A stretch of 64,000 nt of DNA from Lachnospiraceae bacterium (lineage in GTDB: Bacteria; Bacillota; Clostridia; Lachnospirales; Lachnospiraceae), in assembly GCA_013316825.1 (NCBI GenBank), contig WSLY01000012.1:1-64000 (forward strand), read 5' to 3'. Of the stretch, positions 10,905 to 21,372 are shown one piece after another. The first letter of the stretch is position 1; every line of letters starts with the position of its first letter. The notes beneath the pieces are model-generated. The model ran no database searches. It was not told the DNA's origin and worked only from the letters and a program-made list of their open reading frames with translations. The translations under genes were made by a program, and so were the position numbers.

Positions 10905-12845
10905 ATGAAAAGAAAAACAAAGCTTTTTCTCCTGCTGCTTTCCGTGGTTTTTCTTTGCGGCTGCGGAAAAAAAGAAAAATATGATTTGCAGGTGGAATAT
11001 AGCGCTCTTGTGTTTGCCGATGTGACAGGCTATTATCTGGGTCAGCAGTATTATCAGGGAGAAGAAATCCTGCTTGCAGGAACAAAAGAGGGAGAGGTGC
11101 GGCTGCTGCGGGACGGAAAGAGGGAGGAAATTTTGCTGAGAGGCATGCCGGAAAGCCTGCTTAACATAGAGACGAGATGGTGGCTGGACAATCAGGGGAA
11201 TCCCTATGTGCTTTACCGTGACAAGGTGTTTTTGTTAAATCAGGAGGGAGAGGTGCGGTTAGAGGCGCAGGCGGATGGCGTGGTGACAGGTATCTGCGAG
11301 AGCGCGGCAGGGGAAATTGTGCTGAAGATAAATGCTGCGGATAAACACAGGAGCGGGCTTACGATTCTCGATACAAAAACGGGGACGATGGGGAAAATCA
11401 TCTGGCTGAAGGATATTGCCTACTGCATTGCCAAAGGGTATGAGAAGGATATTCTGATTGCGGATGCAAAGGGACTTTACGATTATGGGCTGTCCGACGG
11501 GAGCAGACAGTATTATATCGAATGGCGGGGCACGGCATACGACCCGCAGAGCGGCGCGGAGGATATAAAATTTCTATCCGACAATCAAATAGAGCTTTAT
11601 GCGGAAAAGGATATGGTAGTAACGCTCTCCAAAATAAATCCGGAGGAATCCGGCAAAACGGTTTTGACATACAAGACAACCTATGTTACCGGTGAGATAA
11701 AAGAACTGATTGTGCAGTTCAACAAAGAAGATCCGGATTATTACATTGTGATAGAGGAGCGGCAGACAAATGAGGATTATGATACCTTTCGGGAGAAGGT
11801 GGAAATAGAAATTGCGGCAGGACACGGACCGGATATTCTTGACGATTCTTCCGTACAGAACCCATATGCATTGATCGAAAAGGGCGCTATCGAGGAATTA
11901 TCGCCTTATATAGAAGCGGCGGGAATAGACAGAACTGCTTATTTTCCGGCTGCTTTTCAGGGATTTAAGGTAGAAACAGGCGTATATGGAATCGGAATCG
12001 GTATCAGCGTTCATTCATGCTGTGCAGACAGCAGTCTTTTTTCGGGGGAAGAGACATACAGCCTTGCGCATATGATGGATATTCTGGAAGAGCAGGAAGA
12101 AGATAAAGTATTTCAGAATAAAAAAGACGCTGTTGCGCTTGTCCACGACTGGCTGAAGCCTTCCGAAGACTTATATGGGATGGTGGATTGGGAGAAGAAT
12201 CTCTGTGATTTTTCAGGAGCTGATTTTTGCAGGATACTGGAATTGGCGGCAAGATATGGAGCCGGCGAAGGGAAAGGCGCGGATGGGTATCTGTTTAACA
12301 GGGTAGATATCAACAATTACGGATGGTATGCAGGTTATGATAACAGCATCAAAAACAGCGGGCGGGTAATGACAGGCTTTCCGGGAGAAGAAGCGGGAGC
12401 GCACAGTCTGGCTGTGAATACGATTGCCGTCAATGCCGCGTCGGATAAGAAAGAAGGTGCGTGGCGGTTTATCTGCTTTTTGCTGCAGGAAGAGATACAG
12501 GAAAAATTAGGAATGAACGCCGCATGCTATCAGTTTCCCACAAACCGGCAGGCATTTTGGAATGCGGGAAACTACTGGTGTGAAAACCATGTGGGCGTCC
12601 GGTTAGAGCCGGCAGAAGATCCTGAGTGGGTAATCGAAGCCGACTGGTTTACCAAAGAGCAGCTTGCAGACTTGGAAAGCCTGCTTGGGAGAGCCGTCTT
12701 TTTTCCCTATAAGACACAGGAAATTCTTGCGATAATAGAAGAGGAAACAGCATTGTATTTTGATGGCAGCAAAAGCATGGAAGAAACCGTCGATGTGATT
12801 CAGAACCGTGTACAGCTATATTTGGATGAACAGGCAGGGCGTTAA
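10905..12845 (+). CDS. Lipoprotein with C-terminal extracellular solute-binding (family 1-like) domain
   Basis: Lipobox VVFLCGCG; C-terminal half resembles SBP_bac_1 (AGHGPDILDDSS..., AINTIAVNAASDKKEGAWRFICFL-like). Confidence 0.75.
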   Translation: MKRKTKLFLLLLSVVFLCGCGKKEKYDLQVEYSALVFADVTGYYLGQQYYQGEEILLAGTKEGEVRLLRDGKREEILLRGMPESLLNIETRWWLDNQGNPYVLYRDKVFLLNQEGEVRLEAQADGVVTGICESAAGEIVLKINAADKHRSGLTILDTKTGTMGKIIWLKDIAYCIAKGYEKDILIADAKGLYDYGLSDGSRQYYIEWRGTAYDPQSGAEDIKFLSDNQIELYAEKDMVVTLSKINPEESGKTVLTYKTTYVTGEIKELIVQFNKEDPDYYIVIEERQTNEDYDTFREKVEIEIAAGHGPDILDDSSVQNPYALIEKGAIEELSPYIEAAGIDRTAYFPAAFQGFKVETGVYGIGIGISVHSCCADSSLFSGEETYSLAHMMDILEEQEEDKVFQNKKDAVALVHDWLKPSEDLYGMVDWEKNLCDFSGADFCRILELAARYGAGEGKGADGYLFNRVDINNYGWYAGYDNSIKNSGRVMTGFPGEEAGAHSLAVNTIAVNAASDKKEGAWRFICFLLQEEIQEKLGMNAACYQFPTNRQAFWNAGNYWCENHVGVRLEPAEDPEWVIEADWFTKEQLADLESLLGRAVFFPYKTQEILAIIEEETALYFDGSKSMEETVDVIQNRVQLYLDEQAGR

Positions 12846-12880
12846 GCCCTGCCTGCGCTTGTCAAAAACAGTACGGTAGG

Positions 12881-13651
12881 TCAGGCATATTTTCTGGCGA
12901 CAATGTAGATGGGAATAAAAAGCCCGCCGAGGGTAATGCCAAGCGTAATATAGAGAAACACCATATTGCCGAAGAGTCCGGACAGGAACGAAGCGGCAGC
13001 CATACCAAGCAGAGGATAGCACACTAAAAGAATCAGCGCCCATAGGCGTACTGTACGGATAATATAAGGCCAGTTGCTGTTGTTGAAGGAAACGCCCGGC
13101 ATGTGCATGCGCAGGGGACCCTGTGTGTAGTAAGCGATATGGTTGTCATCATAATAGGAAGGAAGCTTTTCTTTTACAAAAAGACAGAAAAGCAAGCCGA
13201 ATAAAGCAGTCAAAAGCTCTACTGTCAGCAGGTGTGTAAAAAAGAATTCTGCGGAATAGTCTAAGAGGAAAAAAAGACAGATTTCAATGCAGGAGACTGT
13301 GAGGCAGCAGGCATAGGCAGCTCCCCAGCGTTTTCGGCTTCTGCTGCCCGCAGCAAGCTCGCTTTCCGACATGCTGATGGTTTTTTTGACAAGCGCTTCT
13401 GTCTGGGTAGTATTCATGGTTTCCGTGGATTGTAAGCGGCGGCATTCCAACAGTTCCGTGACGGTCACATTGAGCACGCCTGCCATAGGGACAAGCAGGG
13501 AAATATCAGGGCAGCTTTGTCCTGTTTCCCACTTGCTGACGGCCTTATCGGATACAAGCAGTTTTGCAGCAAGTTCTTTCTGGGTAAATCCTTTTTCTTT
13601 TCTAAGTTCTGCAACAAACAGGCCAAATTGTTTTTTGTCAATTTCAAACAT
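12881..13651 (-). CDS. XRE-family HTH regulator with C-terminal membrane segments
   Basis: FGLFVAELRKEKGFTQKELAAKLLVSDKAVSKWETGQSCPDISLL. Confidence 0.9.
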   Translation of the reverse strand: MFEIDKKQFGLFVAELRKEKGFTQKELAAKLLVSDKAVSKWETGQSCPDISLLVPMAGVLNVTVTELLECRRLQSTETMNTTQTEALVKKTISMSESELAAGSRSRKRWGAAYACCLTVSCIEICLFFLLDYSAEFFFTHLLTVELLTALFGLLFCLFVKEKLPSYYDDNHIAYYTQGPLRMHMPGVSFNNSNWPYIIRTVRLWALILLVCYPLLGMAAASFLSGLFGNMVFLYITLGITLGGLFIPIYIVARKYA

Positions 13652-13785
13652 AAAGTATTACTCCTTTCGCCATTACATTGCAATGTATGTTAGGAATATT
13701 GTAGCGGAGGAGTGCCGGTTTGACAACCGATAGACAGTAGAATCGACGCAGAAAGGGTATAAAAAGGGTATAGAAGAGCGATACG

Positions 13786-14667
13786 TTAAATATGTGTCCA
13801 TTTTTCCAGCAGCACGGCTCCTGCGATGCCGAGGATGATACAGCTTCCGTGCGTGAAAAAGCCGAAAACTGATACGGCAAAGCTGTCCAAGGGAAGGATG
13901 AGGATGGTGGCGGCAATGACGATGCCGATAATGGCGTGGAATGCCGCAGCGTAATGGCGTTCAAAGAGAGTGTTGACTGCTCGGGAGAGAAGAAATACCG
14001 TGAGCAGCGCGCAGATGCCTGCAGGCAGCAGTACTTTTAAGTCCAGTCTGCCGATGCCTTCTATAAAAGAAGTGTACAGACCGAGGGGCATAAGCAGAGT
14101 GGAAAAGCTCATACCCGGGACAATCACGCTGAGAGCCAGACAAAAGCCGCAGAAGAGGTATACTGCAAAACCAGGAGCGAGCTCGACGGAAAAAGAGTTT
14201 AACGCGCAGAGCAGCACGACCGTTACTGTCATGGAAATAAAAAGGGCGGCATGGGAGTTTTTGGTTTTGCCTTTGCTTTCTGCTTCCTTAAAAAGAGAGG
14301 GCAGCGTTCCGATAATCAGCCCCGCGAACAGGCAGACGGATAGGGAGGGATACTTTGTCAAAAAGAAAGACAAGAGTCGTGCAATTCCCAAAAAGCCGGC
14401 AATGATACCCAAAAAAACAGGAATCAGCTTTGGCACGTGGGTTTTAAAACAGCGAATGGGATTTGCCAAAAGCTCCATGATGGGCTTGTAGATACCGAAA
14501 ATGACGCACAGCACACCGCCGGATATGCCGGGCAGGACGGCGCCCAAGCCGATGAAAGTACCTTGTATAAAGCGAAGTAAAACAGTAAAAAGGGAATTGT
14601 TGCTGCAATTTTTCTGCATATCATTCCTTCCTTTGCCGCATAATCTTTTTTGTCCGGTCAAAAGCAT
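13786..14667 (-). CDS. DUF368 family membrane protein
   Basis: GTFIGLGAVLPGISGGVLCVIFGIY and VPGMSFSTLLMPLGLY repeats. Confidence 0.85.
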   Translation of the reverse strand: MLLTGQKRLCGKGRNDMQKNCSNNSLFTVLLRFIQGTFIGLGAVLPGISGGVLCVIFGIYKPIMELLANPIRCFKTHVPKLIPVFLGIIAGFLGIARLLSFFLTKYPSLSVCLFAGLIIGTLPSLFKEAESKGKTKNSHAALFISMTVTVVLLCALNSFSVELAPGFAVYLFCGFCLALSVIVPGMSFSTLLMPLGLYTSFIEGIGRLDLKVLLPAGICALLTVFLLSRAVNTLFERHYAAAFHAIIGIVIAATILILPLDSFAVSVFGFFTHGSCIILGIAGAVLLEKWTHI

Positions 14668-14788
14668 TCTAGCGTAAAAGCAGTATAAAACAACTTTTTC
14701 ATTATAAGAAAGTATATTAAGACAGCCGGTAAGTCATGCATGGAGTTGTCTATAAAGCACGTTTCATGCCACATTTTTCATTTTTCTC

Positions 14789-14815
14789 TAAATTTATCCG
14801 CAGGGCAACCGATAA
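14789..14815 (+). promoter_or_regulatory. Sigma-28 (SigD/FliA)-type promoter
   Basis: TAAA (14789-14792) and CCGATAA (14809-14815) with canonical spacing. Confidence 0.6.
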
Positions 14816-14961
14816 ATATAATACAAGTGCTTGTAATACATTATGACATAAGTCGCCACGGATGGTATGCAAAGGGATAAGGACAGCCCTGCGTGTATCA
14901 TTTTTGTTTTTTGTCAATCAGGGAGGGGAGACAGAGGCAAGGGACTAAGAAAGGGGCATAA

Positions 14962-16041
14962 TTGCGAATTGATTCTAGTGTTATAGGAATGGATTCCGCC
15001 AGAAGATATTCCTCTTCATCAGTAAGAGGCAGCCGTTTTATGGTAAGGGACTACAGAAATGGAGCGGCAAACAGTTTAAATAGTACATTTGGTAATCTTT
15101 TTGATACGGGAGAAGCGCTTTCAGGCGAGGGCAATGCATCGGGAGAGACAAAGGACAGCAGCATGGCGTCGCGAGATTCCATCGAAGAGCTTCGGGAGAG
15201 AGTGGAAAGTATGCGGAGCGGAAGAGTCAGTATCCGAAACGCGGCGTCTGCCAGCTTAGACAGCTTCAGGCAGTCTACCATCCGTTCCCTCTTCAACGTG
15301 CTGTTTGGCGGAAGGCTGGGAGGCTTTTTAGGGAATACTTCCCTGTTTGCCGGTCTTAGGCAGTCTTCAGCAAACGTACTTACTTTAAGCTCTGAGCAGG
15401 TATACGAGGAGAGTGAAAGCACGTCCTTTTCCACCACCGGCGTGGTACGGACGGCGGATGGCAGGGAAATTTCCATCAATGTAGATGTTGCCATGAGCAG
15501 AAAATTTACCCAGTATTTTAAGGAGGAATTGCAGATTCCGCAGTTGGTGAATACCTGTGACCCGCTGGTGATTAATTTTGACGGGGATGTGGCAGAGCTT
15601 TCCGACCAGAAGTTTTTCTTTGATATTGATGGGGATGGCGAAAAGGATGAAGTGTCCTATCTGGGCAGCGGCAGCGGTTATCTGGCGCTTGACAAAAACG
15701 GGGACGGCACTATCAATGACGGCAACGAGCTGTTTGGACCGCAGACGGGCAACGGCTTTGACGACCTTGCAAAATATGATGCGGACGGCAACGGCTGGAT
15801 AGATGAGAACGACCCTATCTGGTCACAGCTAAAAATCTGGTGCAAAAATGAAGACGGCACGGAGGCGCTTTATACATTGGCAGAAAAAGGTCTGGGCGCT
15901 ATCTGCCTGCAGAATGCAGCAACGGATTTTGCATTAAACAATGCAAAAAACCAGACGAATGGTTATATTCGCAGTACCGGTATTTTCCTCTATGAGAATG
16001 GCAATGTTGGAACCGTCCAGCATTTGGACGTGGCAAAATAA
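14962..16041 (+). CDS. Uncharacterised protein with acidic calcium-binding/EF-hand-like segments (TTG start)
   Basis: 359 aa; repeated DxDGDG-type motifs (DIDGDGEKDE, DKNGDGTINDGNELFG, DADGNGWIDEND). Confidence 0.75.
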   Translation: MRIDSSVIGMDSARRYSSSSVRGSRFMVRDYRNGAANSLNSTFGNLFDTGEALSGEGNASGETKDSSMASRDSIEELRERVESMRSGRVSIRNAASASLDSFRQSTIRSLFNVLFGGRLGGFLGNTSLFAGLRQSSANVLTLSSEQVYEESESTSFSTTGVVRTADGREISINVDVAMSRKFTQYFKEELQIPQLVNTCDPLVINFDGDVAELSDQKFFFDIDGDGEKDEVSYLGSGSGYLALDKNGDGTINDGNELFGPQTGNGFDDLAKYDADGNGWIDENDPIWSQLKIWCKNEDGTEALYTLAEKGLGAICLQNAATDFALNNAKNQTNGYIRSTGIFLYENGNVGTVQHLDVAK

Positions 16042-16074
16042 AGAATAAAAAAATAGAATCGTCATAGTTTTCTG

Positions 16075-16112
16075 AAAACCATGCGGCGCGAAAAGCGGCG
16101 CATGGTTTTTTT
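16075..16112 (+). terminator. Rho-independent terminator
   Basis: aaaaccatgcggcgc gaaaa gcggcgcatggttttttt. Confidence 0.85.
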
Positions 16113-16223
16113 CATGCTTTAAGAATAAAATGGCATTTTGGGGAAAAACTATCCGTACAAGAAAAATGTTACAGCTTTCTAATAAGTAAAAAAGGGAACA
16201 GGAAAGAAAGGACACGGATAGAA

Positions 16224-17231
16224 ATGAACAGACAAAACAGAAATAACCGAAGCAACGGGAAGAAAGAGCGTATTGTCATGATAGCCACGTCGGTCTTTGT
16301 GCTGGCAGCACTTACCATGACGGGTTTATATGTAAAGAAAAACAGCGAAAAAAATAAAAATGACGGCTATAACATTGATTTCAGCGTACTGGAGGATAAT
16401 TCACAGGACAATAATACCGTCCAGAATAAGTATGAAGAAATCGACGGGCAGACGGCAGAAGACTTTCAGCCCTTTGCACCATCTTTGGAAGACGATTTAG
16501 ACTATACACCAATGGAGCCTGTTGATTCAGGCGAAGTACAAAATCCGGAAGGCGGAGAAGACGGCAAGCAGGAGGCAGACAACAAAAAGCCGGATGGTAC
16601 AGGCGCTGTCACGGACAACGGCGTAAATCCTGCAACGGAAGGAGCGGATACGGCACAGGGAGAAACAGAGGGTAATGCGGAAGCGGACAATGCGGCAGTA
16701 CCGGATACTGTAGAGGATGCGATGAACAGCACGGATACGGCGGCAGAGGACGCCATGGATCAGGCGGCAATCAATGCAGATGCCGGACTGCCCATTGTCA
16801 ACCAGCCGGAGCCGGATTTTAAGTCGGGAGATACCCTTATCTGGCCTGTTACCGGCAATGTACTCATTCCCTACAGCATGGACAGGACAGTATTTTTCTC
16901 CACCCTGCAGCAGTATAAATACAGTCCGGCAATGGTGATTGCAGCGCTTGAGGGCGATGCTATTTCAGCAGCGGCTTCAGGGCAGGTAGTCGATGTTTTC
17001 TATAACGAAGAAATCGGAAACGCAGTTACGGTCAACATTGGAAACGGCTATAAGATTACCTATGGACAACTGAAAGATGTGGCAGTAACCAACGGCTCCT
17101 ATATAGAACGCGGCAGCATTATCGGTTATGTGTCTGCGCCTACCAAGTATTATAGTGTGGAGGGAACCAATGTGTATTTTTCCCTTACATTAAATGACAA
17201 GCCCGTTGACCCTATGGGAGAGCTGCAGTAG
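16224..17231 (+). CDS. M23-family peptidase-like membrane protein (SpoIIQ-like architecture)
   Basis: N-terminal TM, acidic linker, C-terminal LytM-like domain (AALEGDAISAAASGQVVDVFYNEEIGNAVTVNIGNGYKITYGQL). Confidence 0.85.
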   Translation: MNRQNRNNRSNGKKERIVMIATSVFVLAALTMTGLYVKKNSEKNKNDGYNIDFSVLEDNSQDNNTVQNKYEEIDGQTAEDFQPFAPSLEDDLDYTPMEPVDSGEVQNPEGGEDGKQEADNKKPDGTGAVTDNGVNPATEGADTAQGETEGNAEADNAAVPDTVEDAMNSTDTAAEDAMDQAAINADAGLPIVNQPEPDFKSGDTLIWPVTGNVLIPYSMDRTVFFSTLQQYKYSPAMVIAALEGDAISAAASGQVVDVFYNEEIGNAVTVNIGNGYKITYGQLKDVAVTNGSYIERGSIIGYVSAPTKYYSVEGTNVYFSLTLNDKPVDPMGELQ

Positions 17232-17244
17232 GAGACAGAATAAC

Positions 17245-18426
17245 ATGTTTATTACAGGCGGACGCATTCTGACGATGGAAGGTCAGGAGTATGAAAACGG
17301 AACGATTCAGATAGAAAATGGAAAAATCATTGCCCTGCGGGAGGGCGCAATCGGAGATATGCCTGCAGGGAAGGAAAAGAAAGTGCTCGACGTGCAGGGG
17401 GCGTGGATCATGCCCGGACTGATAGAAGCGCATTGCCACATGGGTATTACCGAAGAAAAGAAAGGAATGGAGGGCGACGACTGCAATGAAAATGTGGAGC
17501 CCTCCACACCGCATCTGCGCGCTGTCGATGCAATCAATTCCATGGACGCTGCATTTGACGATGCGGTCAGGGCGGGGATTACGTCAGCGATGATAGGTCC
17601 CGGAAGCTCCAACGTGGTAGGCGGACAGTTTGCATTTGTAAAGACGAGAGGGAGATGCATCGACGATTTGATTGTCAAGGCGCCGGCAGCCATGAAGGTT
17701 GCATTTGGGGAAAATCCAAAGGTCAACTATGCAGGTATGGGAAAAAGTCCGGTGACGAGGATGGCGATTGCCGCTATCCTGCGGGAAGCGCTGTTTCAGG
17801 CAGGGCAGTACAAAAAGCAGAAGGAAAACGGCGGGGACGATTTTAAAGAGGATTTTCGGATGGAGCCGTGGCTTCCGGTTCTGAACGGGGAAATTCCGCT
17901 AAAGGCACATGTGCATCGGGTGGACGATATTTTTACAGCCATCAGAATTGCAAAGGAGTATGGGCTTTCTATGACGCTGGACCACTGCAGCGAGGGACAC
18001 TTGGTTGCAGACAGGCTTGCAGAAGAGGGGTTTCCTGCGATTGTGGGACCGGATTTGTCCAGCAGAAGCAAAATAGAAGTACAGAATATGGCATTCAAGA
18101 CAGTGGGGGTCTTAAACGCAGCGGGCGTCAAAACGGCTATCACTACCGACCATCCCGTATCTCTTATTCAGTCGCTTCCGCTTTGCGCAGGACTGGCGGT
18201 AAAAGCAGGGCTGCCTCATGAGGAAGGCTTGAAGGCAATCACCATTCATCCCGCTCAAATCTGCGGCGTGGCAGACAGGGTAGGAAGCCTTGCCGTGGGG
18301 AAAGACGCAGACATTGCCATCTTTGACGGCGACCCCATGGAAATTGCCACAAGAACACTGTATACGATTATCAATGGTGAAATTGTTTATGATGCATCGG
18401 AAGACGCCATACGAAAAGAGGCTTAG
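17245..18426 (+). CDS. Amidohydrolase (imidazolonepropionase-like)
   Basis: WIMPGLIEAHCHMGI, TTDHPVSL, VGSLAVGKDADIAIFDGDP; ATG at 17245. Confidence 0.9.
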   Translation: MFITGGRILTMEGQEYENGTIQIENGKIIALREGAIGDMPAGKEKKVLDVQGAWIMPGLIEAHCHMGITEEKKGMEGDDCNENVEPSTPHLRAVDAINSMDAAFDDAVRAGITSAMIGPGSSNVVGGQFAFVKTRGRCIDDLIVKAPAAMKVAFGENPKVNYAGMGKSPVTRMAIAAILREALFQAGQYKKQKENGGDDFKEDFRMEPWLPVLNGEIPLKAHVHRVDDIFTAIRIAKEYGLSMTLDHCSEGHLVADRLAEEGFPAIVGPDLSSRSKIEVQNMAFKTVGVLNAAGVKTAITTDHPVSLIQSLPLCAGLAVKAGLPHEEGLKAITIHPAQICGVADRVGSLAVGKDADIAIFDGDPMEIATRTLYTIINGEIVYDASEDAIRKEA

Positions 18427-18463
18427 GATTTTGGCAGAGAGGAAGATCCTAAGCCTCTTTTTT
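18414..18463. terminator. Bidirectional terminator between convergent genes
   Basis: aaaagaggcttaggat ... atcctaagcctctttttt. Confidence 0.85.
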
Positions 18464-18472
18464 GGCAGTTCT

Positions 18473-19345
18473 TTAATAAGACAGAATTTCGTAGCCGGTT
18501 TCCGTCACCAGAACCTGAATCTCCCATTGGGCGGAAGGCTTGCCGTCCGCCGTATATACGGACCAGCCGTCGGCTTTGTCTATGTAGATTTCACTGCCGC
18601 CCATGTTAATCATCGGCTCAATGGTAAAGACGAAGCCGGGAACCATAAGCATACCGGTGCCTTTTTCAGAAGTGTAGCTGACGAAAGGCTCCTCATGGAA
18701 TTCAAGACCAACGCCGTGACCGCCTATTTCACGAACTACGCTGTATCCGTTTTTCTGCGCAAATTCGTTGATGGCGTGTCCCATATCGCCGAGGGGATGC
18801 CAAGGCTTTACCTGTGAAAGCCCGACGTTCAGGCTTTCCTTTGTGACTTCCACGAGCCGCTTCTTTTCGGGAGAAACCTCTCCGATGCAGTACATGCGCG
18901 AAGAGTCGGAAAAGTAACCGTTGTAGATGGTGGAGGCGTCCACATTGACAATATCCCCTTCGTGAAGTACCACGTCGCCGGAGGGAATACCATGGCATAC
19001 CTGCTCATTGATAGAGGTACATACGCTTTTGGGGTAGCCCTTGTAGTGCAGGGGCGCAGGAACGGCGTGGGCGGCGGTAGTCAGTTCATACACCCACTTG
19101 TCAATCTCTTCCGTGGTGATGCCCTCACGAATATGCTCTCCGATATAGTCAAGAACGGCAATATTGATTTTGGCGCTCTCTCTGATACCAGCTAACTGTG
19201 CTTCGTTCTTAATCAATTTTCTGGAGGGCACGAGAAAACCTTTCAGATGATATTCTTCGATGCGGCTGTCAAAATCACAGTGGCACTTTTTATATTTTTT
19301 GCCGCTGCCGCACCAACATTCATCATTTCTTCCTATTTTTTCCAT
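18473..19345 (-). CDS. map: Methionine aminopeptidase with N-terminal SEC-C zinc motif
   Basis: NDECWCGSGKKYKKCH + M24 residues (NVDASTIYNGYFSDSSRM, EIGGHGVGLEFHEEP). Confidence 0.95.
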   Translation of the reverse strand: MEKIGRNDECWCGSGKKYKKCHCDFDSRIEEYHLKGFLVPSRKLIKNEAQLAGIRESAKINIAVLDYIGEHIREGITTEEIDKWVYELTTAAHAVPAPLHYKGYPKSVCTSINEQVCHGIPSGDVVLHEGDIVNVDASTIYNGYFSDSSRMYCIGEVSPEKKRLVEVTKESLNVGLSQVKPWHPLGDMGHAINEFAQKNGYSVVREIGGHGVGLEFHEEPFVSYTSEKGTGMLMVPGFVFTIEPMINMGGSEIYIDKADGWSVYTADGKPSAQWEIQVLVTETGYEILSY

Positions 19346-19358
19346 AAGTCATGACTCC

Positions 19359-21245
19359 TCATTTCATTTTTACGCAGTTTTCGGTCGATATGGTATGATA
19401 TACCGTGTACGCTTCGTCCTTTATCTCGTACAGGGGCTTTAACATAAAGTTCTTTGCCTGACCTCTGGTACGGTAACTATTTTGCAGCCACGGGAATGTG
19501 CTGTAGGTATGTTCCATCTGGGGAGACAAAAAATCTTGTGGCTGTGCGGCGTTTCCGGTGATACCATAGTCTGTTTCTGTCAGCCCTGCAAGTACGATGG
19601 GACCGTCCACGGCAGCGGCAAGCTCCGGCATGTCGGCAAGAGGCTCCATGACAACCCCGTCCGGCAGATACATATAGATAGTCGTTTTAGCCCACACGCC
19701 TGTCAGGTGAATATAACCGTCTGTAACCTGAAAGGATATATTTCCGCTTTGTCCGCTTACGTCTGCTTTCATCAGCTTTTCATAAGTAAAGCCGGAAAGC
19801 TTCGGCAGGGAAAGGGGCTGTCCGTCGATGGTAAGAACGGGGACATCCTGTATCCAGCAGGGAAGCCTAAAGGACAGGGTAAGCGCCGTGGGTAAATCTG
19901 TTTTAATTGTAAACTTTAAAGACCAGCGGGACATCTGGCTGTTGTCATTTTCATCAAATAATGCTTGTGCATTATAGTATTTCATGTCCGTATCCTGCGT
20001 AAAAAATACTGTGTTCTCACCATAGCGGCAATTTGCTTCGGACGGAATATACTGGCTGATGACGAGCCTGTTTGCAGGAATATCCTGATAATAGATAAGG
20101 TCGGGATACAAGGTCTGTGCCTGTACCATGGTGCCGTGGCAGCACCAGAAATCGCGGGTTTTGCTTCCCCACTTCTTTTTGCTTCCGGCAAGCATGGGCA
20201 GGAAGTAGGTGGGCATACCGGTAGAAGGGTTTTGCTGTGCCAGAAAACCATTATACAGACAGCGTTCGATATAGTCCGCATACTTGGTGTCGCCGCTCCA
20301 GTGATACAGGTAGGCGGCAGTACGCACCATATTGTAAACGGTGCAAAATTCCTGATTGCGTTCGCCAAGAAACTGTCCCTGCATATGGGGCGGCATCCAG
20401 AACTCTCCGGCATTCTGTCCGGTGGTAGCGAGCATACCGCGCTCGGTGACGGCACAATCCCAGAACAGCTCCGTGATACGCCGCCATTCTTCATCGCCTG
20501 TAACCTCGTATAGCCTGGCGGCACCATGGGATAAAGGAATACTGGCATTGGCATGACAGTTGGTGAGTGGATCCTGCCCGCTTTTCAATTTGCGAAATAA
20601 ACCGGCATCCTGATAACGTCCGGCAAGTTCTTTGTAGATTTCATTCTTTGTAAGTGCATAAAGTTCCGTCCAGATTTCCAGCATACCGCCTTCTTCACCG
20701 CTGTAAACGGCATGGGGGCTGCGCTTTTGCATATCATCCGTCCATCGGATATACCAACCGGCAAGCCTGTCTAAAATTTCTAAAGCCTGTGTGCTGCCTG
20801 CATATTGGTAAGCATGGGTCAATCCCATAATCAGCTTGTGCATGGTGTACTGGGGAGACCAGATATACCGATCTGTCGTAAGCATTTCAAAATATTTTTC
20901 AGGGATGGGACCGACCCAGCCGTTTCCGTTTAATTCCTGACAGCGAGCCAGTTCTGAAATGATGTTATCCAGCTTGCATTTCAATGTTCTATCCTTGTCC
21001 GAGGAGGAAAGAGCGGCGGCAGCAGACAGCCAGTGCCCTAAAAAGTGTCCGCGAAGCTGGCATGTGGGAGCTTCCCAGCCCCAGTGCAGATGCTCGTTAG
21101 ATACCTGAATACATGCTTCCAGATAAAAATTCTGCAGCAGGCAGGTGCTGTCAAGATCCAAAAGATACTGACGGTTTAAGTCCATGCGCTCTCGAAATAT
21201 GGAGGGCAGGATGGTTACTTGGGATTTGTCAAGGGAGGTCAGCAT
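19359..21245 (-). CDS. Beta-L-arabinofuranosidase-type glycoside hydrolase (GH127 / DUF1680)
   Basis: RGHFLGHWLSAAA, CCHGTMVQAQTLYPDLIYYQD, catalytic Cys-rich region. Confidence 0.85.
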   Translation of the reverse strand: MLTSLDKSQVTILPSIFRERMDLNRQYLLDLDSTCLLQNFYLEACIQVSNEHLHWGWEAPTCQLRGHFLGHWLSAAAALSSSDKDRTLKCKLDNIISELARCQELNGNGWVGPIPEKYFEMLTTDRYIWSPQYTMHKLIMGLTHAYQYAGSTQALEILDRLAGWYIRWTDDMQKRSPHAVYSGEEGGMLEIWTELYALTKNEIYKELAGRYQDAGLFRKLKSGQDPLTNCHANASIPLSHGAARLYEVTGDEEWRRITELFWDCAVTERGMLATTGQNAGEFWMPPHMQGQFLGERNQEFCTVYNMVRTAAYLYHWSGDTKYADYIERCLYNGFLAQQNPSTGMPTYFLPMLAGSKKKWGSKTRDFWCCHGTMVQAQTLYPDLIYYQDIPANRLVISQYIPSEANCRYGENTVFFTQDTDMKYYNAQALFDENDNSQMSRWSLKFTIKTDLPTALTLSFRLPCWIQDVPVLTIDGQPLSLPKLSGFTYEKLMKADVSGQSGNISFQVTDGYIHLTGVWAKTTIYMYLPDGVVMEPLADMPELAAAVDGPIVLAGLTETDYGITGNAAQPQDFLSPQMEHTYSTFPWLQNSYRTRGQAKNFMLKPLYEIKDEAYTVYHTISTENCVKMK

Positions 21246-21372
21246 AGAATGCTCCTTTCTGCTATGTGTTGATTTAAGGGGGCTGTGAAACTAAGGGCTG
21301 CAAGTGTCATTGTACGGATGGTATATGCCGCCGCAATATGCTTCGGATTCTACGCCTCGCAATCACCAGCCA

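Noticed and set aside
14799-14893. Possible riboswitch closed by cgcagggc/gccctgcg
   Set aside because: No match to a class I could recall (c-di-GMP, NiCo and others compared). The left arm lies inside the sigma-28 promoter spacer and so would not be transcribed from it.
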